Positions 17,177-24,934 of a stretch of 64,000 bases of DNA are shown piece by piece. The notes under the pieces were generated by a model. It did no database searches. It was not told the DNA's origin and worked only from the letters and a program-made list of their open reading frames with translations. The DNA is from Actinacidiphila guanduensis. GTDB lineage: Bacteria > Actinomycetota > Actinomycetes > Streptomycetales > Streptomycetaceae. Position 1 is the stretch's first letter. Each line of letters opens with the position of its first letter. The position numbers and the translations under genes are program-made. Location: positions 124,001-188,000 of the forward strand of contig NZ_FNIE01000002.1 in assembly GCF_900103985.1 (NCBI RefSeq), given 5' to 3'.

Positions 17177-18070
17177 ATGAAGAAAGTCAGCTTCGCCGAG
17201 TTCGGCGGTCCGGAGGTCCTGCGCCTCATCGATGCCGAGGAGCCGCACGCCGGCCCCGGGCGGATACGCATTGCCGTGCGGGCGGCGGGCGTGAACCCCG
17301 TCGACTGGAGGCTCCGCGAGGGCCAGGTGCTGGGCGCCCATCCCGTCGTGCTGCCCGCCGGGGTCGGGCAGGATGCCGCCGGGGTGGTGGACGAGGTCGG
17401 GGAGGGGGTCGACGGGGTGGCGGTCGGCGACCGCGTGTTCGGCGAAGGGACCGCCACCTATGCGGAGTTCGCCGTGCTGTCGGCCTGGGCGCTGATGCCC
17501 GGGGGGCTGACGTTCGAGGAGGCCGCCGGGTATCCGTCCGTGGTGGAGACCGCGCTGCGGATCATCCGCGAGGTCGGAGTACGGCCCGGGGAGACGCTGC
17601 TGGTCGGCGGCGCGGCCGGAGGAGTCGGGTCGGCGGTGCTGCAGATCGCCCGCGACCGGGGCATCGCCGTGATCGGCACGGCAAGCGCGGCGAACCAGGA
17701 TTACCTGCGGGGTCTGGGCGCCCTTGCCACCACGTACGGCGAGGGCTGGGTGGAACGGGTGCGGCGGCTCGGCCGTGTCGACGCCGCCCTCGACCTCGCC
17801 GGGTCCGGGGTGATCCGCGAGCTCGTCGAACTGACCGGGGACCCGCGGCGGGTGGTCTCCATCGCCGACCTCGACGCGCCCGCGCTCGGCGTCCGGTTCT
17901 CCGGCGTGGCCGGCAGCGTCCCGGACGCCCTCGCCGAGGCAGCCGCGCTCATCACGCGAGGACGGCTCCACATCCCGGTCGAGAAGTCCTACCCCCTCGC
18001 GGAGGCGGCAGCCGCCCACACCGACAGCCAAAGCGGCCACACAAGGGGCCGCCGCGTAATGATCCCCTGA
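17177..18070 (+). CDS. NADP-dependent quinone oxidoreductase-like MDR protein
   Basis: 297 residues. It has a GroES-like N domain (about 25-110, with AAGVNPVDWRLREG). The nucleotide site is LLVGGAAGGVGSAVLQIA (about 143-160). No zinc-ligand cysteine set is present, so it belongs to the zinc-free quinone oxidoreductase branch. The family reduces quinones or enones with NADPH. The ATG at 17177 lacks a Shine-Dalgarno. Divergent TetR regulation is likely. Confidence 0.87.
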   Translation: MKKVSFAEFGGPEVLRLIDAEEPHAGPGRIRIAVRAAGVNPVDWRLREGQVLGAHPVVLPAGVGQDAAGVVDEVGEGVDGVAVGDRVFGEGTATYAEFAVLSAWALMPGGLTFEEAAGYPSVVETALRIIREVGVRPGETLLVGGAAGGVGSAVLQIARDRGIAVIGTASAANQDYLRGLGALATTYGEGWVERVRRLGRVDAALDLAGSGVIRELVELTGDPRRVVSIADLDAPALGVRFSGVAGSVPDALAEAAALITRGRLHIPVEKSYPLAEAAAAHTDSQSGHTRGRRVMIP

Positions 18071-18209
18071 GCCGCGCCCCTCTTACGGTGCGGCTTCCCG
18101 CCGTCCGGGTTCGCCGCCGTCGCCGCCTGCCGCGGCAATGGGGCTACGGGGCGGCTTCCCGCCCTTGGGGTTCGCCGCCGTCGCCGACAGCCGCGCCATC
18201 GTGGCTTGT

Positions 18210-18438
18210 CGCGCAGTTCCTCCCCCAGAGCTTCGCCTGGGAGGTACCCCCAGCGCCGCTGGGTTATACGGCCTCGCCGTTCGCACGAAGGGCAAGGTTT
18301 TCAGGGGCGCGGGGAACTGCGCGGGACGAGGCCACCGGCCTCTGGACGGCAGACAACCCCCGTGGGGCAGACGGGAACCCGAAAGGGGCGCTGGGGGTAC
18401 CCCCAGGCGAAGCTCTGGGGGAGGAACTGCGCGCGCAA
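18210..18438. repeat. Dispersed palindromic repeat cluster A (gene-free 18071-18522)
   Basis: The 452-bp gap has no gene. It holds an inverted long copy (18210-18256), a short copy (18302-18330) and a direct long copy (18384-18438) of one repeat. Short form: AGGGGCG-CGGG-GAACTGCGCG. In the long form CGGG is replaced by CTGGGGG-TA-CCCCCAG-GCGAAGCT-CTGGGGG-AG. In copy 18384 the middle CCCCCAG (18400-18406) can pair with either flank (18391-18397 or 18415-18421). A second direct repeat with cores around 18090 and 18151 (GCGGCTTCCCGCC and GGTTCGCCGCCGTCGCCG) lies to the left. Confidence 0.75.
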
Positions 18439-18522
18439 CCGGTCACCGGGCGGCAGGCGGCGACGAGACAGGAACCCCAACGGCGAGAAGCCGCACCCGC
18501 CCGCTCAAGCGGCCGCCCCCGC

Positions 18523-19728
18523 TCAAGCGGAACGCACTTCCGGGGAGAGGAGCGCCGCACAGGTCGCGAGCGTGACGACGAGGGCGCAGCCCGCCAGGGC
18601 CGCGCGGGTGCCGACGGCCGCGGCGATCGGTCCCGCGACCAGGAGGCCGAGCGGGGCAAGCGACAGGGAACCGAAGGCGTCGTAGGAGCTGACCCGGGAA
18701 AGCACCTCGTCCGGGATCTCGCGCTGCAGCGTGGTGGACCACAGCACCCCGAAGACGTCCGTGGCGAGCCCGGAGCAGAACATCGCCACGCAGATCGTCC
18801 ACACAGGGGCCGGCAGCGCGAGCAGCGCCATCGGCACCGCCATGGGAAAAGTCGCGAGCACCGCCACCAGGACGGGCCGCCCCACCCTGATCCGCACCGC
18901 GAGCCCCGCCCCCGCGATCATCCCGAACGCCTGCGCGGCAACGATCGCCGACCACGCCCGCGCCCCACCCAAGTGCTGCTCCGCGGTGAGCGGCCCCAGC
19001 ACCCCGGCGTTCGCGTTGAGCGCGGCCACCACGAAGGAGAACTGCGCGACGACCGCCCACAGCCACTGCCGCGAGGCGAACTCCTTCCAGCCGACCCGCA
19101 GATCGTGCAGCCCCGAGGTGGCCCCGCGGGGCCGGGCCGGCAACCGCAGCCCGCGCAGCAGCAACGCGCTCAGCCCGAAGGAGGCCGCGTTGAGCGCCAG
19201 CGCCCAACCCGCGCCCAGGAAAGCGACGGTGACGCCGGAGAGGGCGAGCCCCAGCAGCATCGCCCCATTGGTGCCCAGCCGCAGCAGGCCGTTGGCCTCC
19301 TGGAGCCGTTCCGCGGGGACGATCTGCGGGACGACGCCGGCTGCCGCGGGGGCGAAGAGGGCGGTGCCCGTCCCGGCGAGGACGGCGAGCAGGCACATCG
19401 CCGCTAGGGGCGCGTGGGAGGTGAGCACCATGGCGGCGAGGCAGCCGTAAGCGGTGAGGCCGACGAGGTCGGAACCCACCATCAGCCGCGAGCGGGAGAC
19501 GCGGTCGGCGATCACCCCGCCGACCAGGACGAAGGCGAGTTGCGGCAGCGCCTGGCAGGCCAGCACGAGCGAGAGCCGTCCCGGCCCGGCCCCCGGAAGC
19601 GCCAGCACCGCGAAGGCGAGGGCCACTTGGGCGAAGGCGTTACCGAGGACCGAGACGGTACGGGCCGAGGCGAGCAGCAGGAACCGACGCTCGCGCCACA
19701 CCGTCGCCGTCACCGAAGTGGCCGTCAT
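18523..19728 (-). CDS. MFS transporter (MFS_3, EntS-like exporter)
   Basis: 401 residues with about 11-12 hydrophobic helices. The N-terminal part reads SARTVSVLGNAFAQVALAFA. The loop-2 motif GGVIADRVSRSRLM (about 70-83) is the MFS signature. MFS_3 members export small molecules, including siderophores and drugs; the substrate here is unknown. It starts 7 bp after the stop of the dienelactone-hydrolase-like gene, so the two probably form an operon. Confidence 0.87.
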   Translation of the reverse strand: MTATSVTATVWRERRFLLLASARTVSVLGNAFAQVALAFAVLALPGAGPGRLSLVLACQALPQLAFVLVGGVIADRVSRSRLMVGSDLVGLTAYGCLAAMVLTSHAPLAAMCLLAVLAGTGTALFAPAAAGVVPQIVPAERLQEANGLLRLGTNGAMLLGLALSGVTVAFLGAGWALALNAASFGLSALLLRGLRLPARPRGATSGLHDLRVGWKEFASRQWLWAVVAQFSFVVAALNANAGVLGPLTAEQHLGGARAWSAIVAAQAFGMIAGAGLAVRIRVGRPVLVAVLATFPMAVPMALLALPAPVWTICVAMFCSGLATDVFGVLWSTTLQREIPDEVLSRVSSYDAFGSLSLAPLGLLVAGPIAAAVGTRAALAGCALVVTLATCAALLSPEVRSA

Positions 19729-19734
19729 GCGGCC

Positions 19735-20463
19735 TCACCCTAAGTCCAGGGGCAGGCACTCGGCGAGGAGGTCGAGGACGTCCCGCCAGGCGCGCTGGGC
19801 GTGCTGGGGGTGGTAGCCGACGCCGGGCAGTACGACGTGGCCGACCGTCGGGTGGTGGAAGGCGTGCAGGGCGCCGCCGTAGACCACGAGACGCCAGTCG
19901 ACGCCCGCGGACTGCATCTCGGCGGTGAACGCGTCCCGTTGCGCGGGGGCCATGATCGGGTCCTCCGACCCGACCCCGGACCACACCGGGCAGCGAATGC
20001 GCGCCGCCTCGCCCGGCCGGCCCGTGATCAGTCCGTTGACGGTGGCGATCGCGCGCAGGTCGACGCCGTCGCGCCCGAGTTCCAGGGCGATCGCGCCTCC
20101 GGTGCCGTAGCCGATGGCGGCGACCCGGTCCGGGTCGGTGCGCGGCTCGGCGCGGAGTACGTCGAGTGCCGCGTGGCCGATGTCCCGCATCCGCTCGGGG
20201 TCGGCGAGCAGCGGCATGCAGCGGGCCAGCATCTCCTCGGGGTCGCCCAGGTAGCGCCCGCCGTGGAGGTCGAACGCCAGCGCCACGTATCCCAACTCGG
20301 CGAGCGCGTCGGCCCGGCCTCGCTCGACGTCGCTGAGCCCCACGCCCTCGGGCCCGACCAGGACCGCGGGCCGCCGTCCGGCACCGCCCGGGACCGCGAG
20401 GTGCCCGACCATCGTCAGCCCATCGGCCGCGTACTCGACCGTGCGCGTGGTGACTGTCGTCAT
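19735..20463 (-). CDS. Dienelactone hydrolase-like protein lacking the nucleophile
   Basis: 242 residues with an alpha/beta-hydrolase fold of the DLH type. The nucleophile elbow, normally GYCxGG, reads GYGTGG at 118-123: Gly120 sits where Cys (or Ser) should be (codon at 20104-20106). The acid (VGSEDPIMA) and histidine (GALHAFHH) positions remain. The protein may therefore be inactive, or use another residue, or bind rather than cleave. Codon 241 is TTA (19741-19743), the rare leucine codon read by bldA tRNA. The ATG at 20463 lacks a strong Shine-Dalgarno and lies just after a TACAGT, so it may be leaderless. First gene of an operon with the MFS exporter. Confidence 0.85.
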   Translation of the reverse strand: MTTVTTRTVEYAADGLTMVGHLAVPGGAGRRPAVLVGPEGVGLSDVERGRADALAELGYVALAFDLHGGRYLGDPEEMLARCMPLLADPERMRDIGHAALDVLRAEPRTDPDRVAAIGYGTGGAIALELGRDGVDLRAIATVNGLITGRPGEAARIRCPVWSGVGSEDPIMAPAQRDAFTAEMQSAGVDWRLVVYGGALHAFHHPTVGHVVLPGVGYHPQHAQRAWRDVLDLLAECLPLDLG

Positions 20464-20590
20464 GAACCCGGACTGTAGTGATCGCCGCCCCACCCCAACG
20501 GATGTTCCGCCCCCGGCAGAACCCAGCCCCCTCAGCCCGCCCAGCCGGCCCGCACCAGGGAACGCGGAGGCCGGGGCAGACGGGCTGCCG

Positions 20591-20944
20591 CAGGGGCGCT
20601 GGGGGTACCGCCCAGGCGAAGCTCTGGGGGAGGAACTGCACGCGCACCGGCTGGCCTACGGCCGGAGACGGACAGGCAGGGGCAACCCCCGTACCCGAGG
20701 GGCGCTGGGGGCACCCCCCAGGCGAAGTTCTGGGGGAGGAACCGCGCGCCCAGCCCACGACGGGCCGCGGTCGGGAACGCCGAGGTCGGGGCAAACGCAT
20801 CGCCGAAGGGGCGCGGGGAACTGCGCGAGAAGAGGCCACAGACCCGGCGACGGCATCGCACCCCGTGGGGCACACGGGAGCCCGAAAGGGGCGCTGGGGG
20901 TACCTCCCAGGCGAAGCCCTGGGGGAGGAACTGCGCGCCCAGCC
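20591..20944. repeat. Dispersed palindromic repeat cluster B (gene-free 20464-21116)
   Basis: The 653-bp gap has no gene. It carries four same-orientation copies: long 20591-20646, long 20698-20755, short 20806-20830 and long 20887-20944. Spacers are also partly repeated: blocks like GGAACGCCGAGGTCGGGGCA and CGTGGGGCACACGGGAGCCC recur here and at 18351-18380. This shows that units of about 100 bp, not only the core, were duplicated. Loop and stem bases vary between copies (for example GGGTACC, GGGCACC, GGGTACCG). Confidence 0.75.
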
Positions 20945-21116
20945 AGGACGGCCCGGCAGTCGGCAACGGCGGCCCACCCCAACGGCGAGTAGCCACCGCT
21001 TAGTGGCGGAGCCCCCCGGCAGTGGTCTCGCCCACCGCCGGAAGGCAACCGGCACCGCCCTCCCTCGACCCGCCGACCCGCCACCACGCATTCCGCTGGC
21101 CGGACGGGCACGATCT

Positions 21117-21326
21117 TCAAACGGAGGGGAATTCGCCCGCCTTCACGCCGGCCACGAAATCGGCCCACGCGGCAGGCGCGAAGGCCAGCGCGGGACCGCT
21201 CGGGTCCTTGGAATCGCGGACGGGAACCACACCGCGCGAAGCGGCGAGGTTGGCGGCGACCTCGACGCAGGTGCCGCCGTTGTCGCTGTACGAGGACGTG
21301 AACCAACGCGGAGTCTCAGTGGTCAC
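21117..21326 (-). CDS. DUF397 protein, copy 2 of a tandem pair
   Basis: 69 residues (GTG start), a single DUF397 domain: WFTSSYSDNGGTCVEVA, then VVPVRDSKDPSGPALAF and AWADFVAGVKAGEF. It is about 85 percent identical by eye to the DUF397 copy at 21392-21601, so it is a recent duplicate. DUF397 proteins (BldB/WhiJ-associated family) are encoded beside XRE/DUF5753 regulators in Streptomyces and are thought to modulate them. The gap to copy 1 is 65 bp. Confidence 0.85.
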   Translation of the reverse strand: MTTETPRWFTSSYSDNGGTCVEVAANLAASRGVVPVRDSKDPSGPALAFAPAAWADFVAGVKAGEFPSV

Positions 21327-21391
21327 GGAGTGCCCCGTTCGCAGCTCGCCGATCGTGGCAAACGGTGCCCGTCCGAAATGGCCGAGGGCCC

Positions 21392-21601
21392 TCAGACGGT
21401 CGGGAAGTCGCCCGCCTTCACGCCCGCCACGAACGCCGCCCACGCAGCGGTCGGGAAGGCGAGGGCGGGGCCGCTCGGGTCCTTGGAGTCACGGACGGGG
21501 ACCACACCGCGCGAAGCGATGAGGTTTGCGGCAACCTCGACGCAGGTGCCGCCGTTGTTGCTGTACGAGGACTTGAACCAACGCGGGGTTTCGGTCGTCA
21601 C
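21392..21601 (-). CDS. DUF397 protein, copy 1 of a tandem pair
   Basis: 69 residues: WFKSSYSNNGGTCVEVA, VVPVRDSKDPSGPALAF and AWAAFVAGVKAGDF. Its GTG start overlaps the stop of the XRE/DUF5753 gene (GTGA, 21598-21601), so the two are translationally coupled, the classic WhiJ-type arrangement. The DUF397 product probably acts as small antagonist or partner of that regulator. Function of the family is only partly known. Confidence 0.88.
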   Translation of the reverse strand: MTTETPRWFKSSYSNNGGTCVEVAANLIASRGVVPVRDSKDPSGPALAFPTAAWAAFVAGVKAGDFPTV

Positions 21602-22437
21602 GGGGTGCCCTTTCGCAACTTGCTGATCATGGCCACGGTGGCTGCCTGCGACAGCGATTCGGCCTGTAGCTGATGGTAGGCCGTCAACATGGGCTGTACC
21701 GACGTCGTTTCCCGGTCGAGGTGCCCTTGGGCATGGGACTCCGCGTAGCAGACCACGGACCTGTCCGGCAGCATCAGAAGGTTGACAGCCCGGTCAAACG
21801 TCCTGCGCTCACCGATCTCGTACGGGGCCACCTGCAGCTGCGTGTTCGGCAGCTCGGCGAACTCGATCAGCCGCGCCAACTGGCCGTCCATCACGGCAGG
21901 TCCGCCGATGGGCCGACGGATGCAGCTCTCGTCCATGATCACGAACACCATCGGTGGTCGCGGCCGTACGAGTGCCTTCTGCCGGTCCGCCACAAGCGCC
22001 ACGCGCTCCTCAGCCTGCTTGGGCGTGATGGCTCCGCGCCTGACCGCGCTGTTCGCCAGCACCTGTGCGTACTCCGGCGTCTGCAGCAGCCCCGGAATGA
22101 TGCCGACTTCGAACACCCGGATCTCGGTGGCTCGCCCTTCACGATCCACGTACTCGGGGAACCCTTCGAGCAGGGAGCCCCGGCGCATTTCGTAGAACTC
22201 CCGCTCGAAGGACTCGGGGCCGCCGCCGGTCCCGAGGACGGTGTCCAGCCGCCGGGCGAACGTAAGAGTTGGCGGCTTCCGGCCGGTTTCGATCGCCGAA
22301 ATGTGCTGGCCGGAATACTCCGTCTCCTCGGCAAGCTCCTCCTGGCTCCATCCGCGAGCCTCGCGCAAGCTGCGCACACGGTAGCCGAAGGCCGCTCGCG
22401 GGCTGCTCTCCGGGTGAAGTTCCTTGCGGTTGACCAT
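21598..22437 (-). CDS. XRE-family regulator with DUF5753 (WhiJ-like)
   Basis: 279 residues. The HTH_31/XRE domain (about 16-75) reads FGYRVRSLREARGWSQEELA and YSGQHISAIETGRKPPTLTF. DUF5753 (about 95-270) includes EIRVFEVGIIPGLLQTPEYA and DESCIRRPIGGPAVMDGQLA. It is visibly lower in GC than its neighbours. The ATG at 22437 is the likely start. It is coupled to DUF397 copy 1 by GTGA and divergent from a second XRE set; the palindrome at 22512-22527 in the gap may be its operator. Confidence 0.9.
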   Translation of the reverse strand: MVNRKELHPESSPRAAFGYRVRSLREARGWSQEELAEETEYSGQHISAIETGRKPPTLTFARRLDTVLGTGGGPESFEREFYEMRRGSLLEGFPEYVDREGRATEIRVFEVGIIPGLLQTPEYAQVLANSAVRRGAITPKQAEERVALVADRQKALVRPRPPMVFVIMDESCIRRPIGGPAVMDGQLARLIEFAELPNTQLQVAPYEIGERRTFDRAVNLLMLPDRSVVCYAESHAQGHLDRETTSVQPMLTAYHQLQAESLSQAATVAMISKLRKGTP

Positions 22438-22511
22438 GTCGTCCCCAACTCTTCCTTCGCTGTTGACCAGTTGAAGGATCGCCTGATCCTCCGTCACCCT
22501 GGCCGGGTTCC

Positions 22512-22527
22512 GTAGTGGAAACGCTAC
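22512..22527. promoter_or_regulatory. Inverted repeat between two XRE gene sets
   Basis: GTAGTGGAAACGCTAC has arms GTAGTG/CGCTAC (one mismatch) around GAAA. It lies 15 bp before the small-protein start and 75 bp before the divergent XRE start. A shared operator for the XRE proteins is inferred. Confidence 0.45.
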
Positions 22528-22541
22528 AGAGAGGTGCGGAC

Positions 22542-22745
22542 ATGAGTATGACGATTGCCGTATATCGGATCGACGCAACGTCCGGAGAACGCATTACCGT
22601 TCGGGACCGCTATGACGTCCGCCCCGCGACCACGCCGCCGCCCCTGACCACCGCGTTGCCGCCGTGCGACTGCGAGCGGTGCCGGAAGGGGGCGCGGAGC
22701 GGGGCGCCGCGGGACAAGTGGGGGACGGTGCGTTCCCGTGCCTAG
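22542..22745 (+). CDS. Small hypothetical protein with a CxCxxC motif
   Basis: 67 residues, MSMTIAVYRID..., with a Pro-rich middle and PPCDCERCRKGA near residue 45, a possible metal-binding CxCxxC. A GAGAGGTG Shine-Dalgarno precedes the ATG. It overlaps the next XRE gene by 8 bp, so it is part of that operon. No family is recognised with confidence. The protein is small and soluble, without a signal peptide. Confidence 0.6.
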   Translation: MSMTIAVYRIDATSGERITVRDRYDVRPATTPPPLTTALPPCDCERCRKGARSGAPRDKWGTVRSRA

Positions 22746-23100
22746 TCCGTTACCGAACCAGAGCATCCACCCGCGAAAAGGCCCGCACAAGGGCTCTCAA
22801 AGCAGCACCGCCGGGCGGCTGCGGCCGAACGGCGCGGCGATGCGGGCGCTGCGGGTGGCGCTGAAGGTGAGTCTGCGTCAGGTGCAGCAGCTCACCGGCC
22901 TCGACCGGGGCCACCTGTCCCGTCTGGAGCGCGGGCTCGCGGGCGCCGGCCCGGAGACGATCCGCCGGTACGCGGCCGCCCTCGACGTACCGACCGCGGC
23001 CATCACGCACGCACCGCACCCCACGTACGCAACGCACGACATCACCAGCGACATCACCAGCGGCGTCGCCGGCGACGTCCCGCACGACGGAAAGGTGTGA
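22738..23100 (+). CDS. Small XRE-family HTH protein
   Basis: 120 residues from the GTG at 22738; an internal ATG at 22840 would give 86. The HTH spans about residues 32-78 (MRALRVALKVSLRQVQQLTG, then GHLSRLERGLAGAGPETI). The tail contains THDITSDITSG repeats. Its TGA overlaps the next gene start as GTGA, so the regulator pair is co-translated. Probably a DNA-binding partner of the downstream DUF5753 protein. Confidence 0.75.
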   Translation: MPSPLPNQSIHPRKGPHKGSQSSTAGRLRPNGAAMRALRVALKVSLRQVQQLTGLDRGHLSRLERGLAGAGPETIRRYAAALDVPTAAITHAPHPTYATHDITSDITSGVAGDVPHDGKV

Positions 23101-23936
23101 GGAACGTGATCACGGCGGACGGCCTGCTCCCCGACTGCTCCTGGCTGCGGTTCTTCGGCGAGGAACTGCGCACCGTGCGCGAGGCGCTGGGCCTGACCCT
23201 GCGGGAGGTGGCACGCGGGACGACGTACAGCTTCCAGCAGATCTCCAATGTGGAGGCGGCCCGCAGGACGCCCTCCGAGGACCTCGCCCGCGAACTGGAC
23301 CGCACGCTGAACACCGGCGACCGCTTCCAGCGCATCCTGCGCCGGGTGCTGGCCGACACCTATCCGAACTGGTTCAGGGGCGTCTCCGTGGAGGAGGGCC
23401 GGGCCACGCAGATCCGGATCTACCAGCCCTGCGTCCTGCCCGGCCTGTTCCAGACCGAGGAGTACACCCGCGCGCGGCTGCGCTGGGCCCGGCCGGGCAT
23501 CACCCGCCAGGAGCTGGACGCCGCCGTGGCCGCCCGCGCCGCCCGCCAGGAGGTGCTGAACCGCGCGGACCGGCCGTACATCTGGCTGATCCTGGACGAG
23601 GCGGTGCTCCACCGCCCCATCGGCGGTCCCGCCGTCATGGCCCGCCAGCTCCGCCGGCTCACCGAGGCGGCCGAGCAGCCGGGCGTCACCCTCCAGGTCG
23701 TCCCCCTGAGCGCCCCCGACCACCCGGGCCTGGACGGCCCCTTCACCGTCTGGAGCTACGCCGGCCACCCCGACGTCGTCCACGCGGGCCCCGCCCACGC
23801 CCCCCGCCTGATCGAATCCCCCCACGAGGTCGCCGCCACCGCCCTCACCCACAGCCTCCTGGCAGCGGCCGCCCTGAACCCCACCGCCTCCCTGACCCAC
23901 ATCCAGTCCCTCACCCCATCCCCGGCCACCTCCTGA
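23097..23936 (+). CDS. XRE-family regulator with DUF5753 (second copy)
   Basis: 279 residues. HTH at about 18-75 (FFGEELRTVREALGLTLREV, YSFQQISNVEAARRTPSEDL). DUF5753 at about 95-270 (YQPCVLPGLFQTEEYTRARL, DEAVLHRPIGGPAVMARQLR). It has the same length and plan as the protein at 21598 but is diverged, so it is a paralogue rather than a recent copy. No DUF397 gene follows it. It is third in the 22542-23936 operon and upstream of the NLR operon, which it may regulate. An alternative GTG start is at 23106. Confidence 0.88.
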   Translation: MRNVITADGLLPDCSWLRFFGEELRTVREALGLTLREVARGTTYSFQQISNVEAARRTPSEDLARELDRTLNTGDRFQRILRRVLADTYPNWFRGVSVEEGRATQIRIYQPCVLPGLFQTEEYTRARLRWARPGITRQELDAAVAARAARQEVLNRADRPYIWLILDEAVLHRPIGGPAVMARQLRRLTEAAEQPGVTLQVVPLSAPDHPGLDGPFTVWSYAGHPDVVHAGPAHAPRLIESPHEVAATALTHSLLAAAALNPTASLTHIQSLTPSPATS

Positions 23937-24055
23937 CCCCCGCCCCCGCCTTCCTCCTCTGCCGAGGCAACCCGCAGCCAGACAAACACCCTGGGTGATA
24001 ATCTCGTCACGCTCAGGGCTGGGCCAACCGCAGTTGCCGGCACAGGGAGAAACCC

Positions 24056-24325
24056 ATGGCCACGAAGTGGGAGGCCGATCCCTCGGCCTCCTTCGCACGA
24101 CGGCTGGGCAAGTCGTCGCATGAGCTGGGGCAGACATCGGGCGACGCGAGCTGCCCGGACGTCTGGGAGTTGGACAACGGTGACGTCGCCGTCATCGGAA
24201 CGGACCTGACCGCCGCGTACGAGGGGCGGTTGCCCGACGGGGTGAGCGTCGATCCCGGGGAACGGCTGGTCGTCATCCCGAGGGCGACGATCACGGCGGC
24301 CAAGGCGGACATCCCCGATGCCTAG
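24056..24325 (+). CDS. 89-residue protein, first gene of the NLR operon
   Basis: Soluble, mixed alpha/beta by eye: SFARRLGKSSHELGQTSGDA, PDVWELDNGDVAVIGTDLTA, VSVDPGERLVVIPRATITAA. I know similar short proteins next to DUF6879 genes in Streptomyces but cannot name a domain. GGGAGA precedes the ATG, and a GATAAT -10-like element lies at 23997-24002, so a promoter between 23937 and 24050 is likely. It overlaps the next gene by 8 bp (ATGCCTAG). Confidence 0.7.
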   Translation: MATKWEADPSASFARRLGKSSHELGQTSGDASCPDVWELDNGDVAVIGTDLTAAYEGRLPDGVSVDPGERLVVIPRATITAAKADIPDA

Positions 24326-24932
24326 CCCGCTGGACGGTGCCACGGGTGAGCGCCTGGAACTGGACGCCTACTACCCCGACTTCGACAAGCACTTCTGGGC
24401 GAGCGGCGACCTCGGGTTCTGGAAGCTGGAGCGGCAGCAGGACTTCAAGGAACCCGGCTACGACAGCTGGGAGGCGTTCGCGCGCGGCGACTGGGAGGAA
24501 TCGCTGCGCCTGTTGGAGGCGGGCCGCGCGGGCCTGGAGGAGTACCACCGCAGAATCAGCCGGCACGGGTTCGTGGCCCGCCGGATCCGCGTGGTCGAGG
24601 AGCCGCTGAGCGCCTACATGCAGTGGGAGTTGCACGCCCTGCACGTGCGGCAGCAGAGCGGCGGCTCGATCCGCGTCATCGGCGCGGACAAGGTCGCGCG
24701 GTACGAGGACGACGGCCCCCTGCCGGAGATCTACACGCTCGGCTCGCAGGTGATGTACGAAGCGGTTTACGACGAACAGGGCGTCCTGGAAGCGGCGCGG
24801 AAGTTCACCGACCCCGACCTCGTCCTGCGCTGCCGGCGGTTCATCGCCGATCTCTACGACGACGGCGAGCCGCTGGAAGGGTGGTTCGACCAGCACGTGG
24901 CGCCCCCGCCCCCGCCACCGCGCCGGGCCTAG
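24318..24932 (+). CDS. DUF6879-like protein, second gene of the NLR operon
   Basis: 204 residues. Features typical of this Streptomyces family: an N-terminal FDKHFWASGDLGFWKLERQQ, a central RRIRVVEEPLSAYMQWELHA, then GGSIRVIGADKV and a charged C-terminal half ending in PPPPPPRRA. It has no catalytic motif that I recognise. It overlaps the upstream small gene by 8 bp, and the NB-ARC gene begins 2 bp after its stop. Co-translation with the NLR suggests a sensor, effector or antagonist role; this is inference. Confidence 0.7.
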   Translation: MPSPLDGATGERLELDAYYPDFDKHFWASGDLGFWKLERQQDFKEPGYDSWEAFARGDWEESLRLLEAGRAGLEEYHRRISRHGFVARRIRVVEEPLSAYMQWELHALHVRQQSGGSIRVIGADKVARYEDDGPLPEIYTLGSQVMYEAVYDEQGVLEAARKFTDPDLVLRCRRFIADLYDDGEPLEGWFDQHVAPPPPPPRRA

Positions 24933-24934
24933 GG

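Noticed and set aside
18210-20944. CRISPR array
   Set aside because: Copies vary in length and orientation, spacers are partly repeated, and no cas genes are present.
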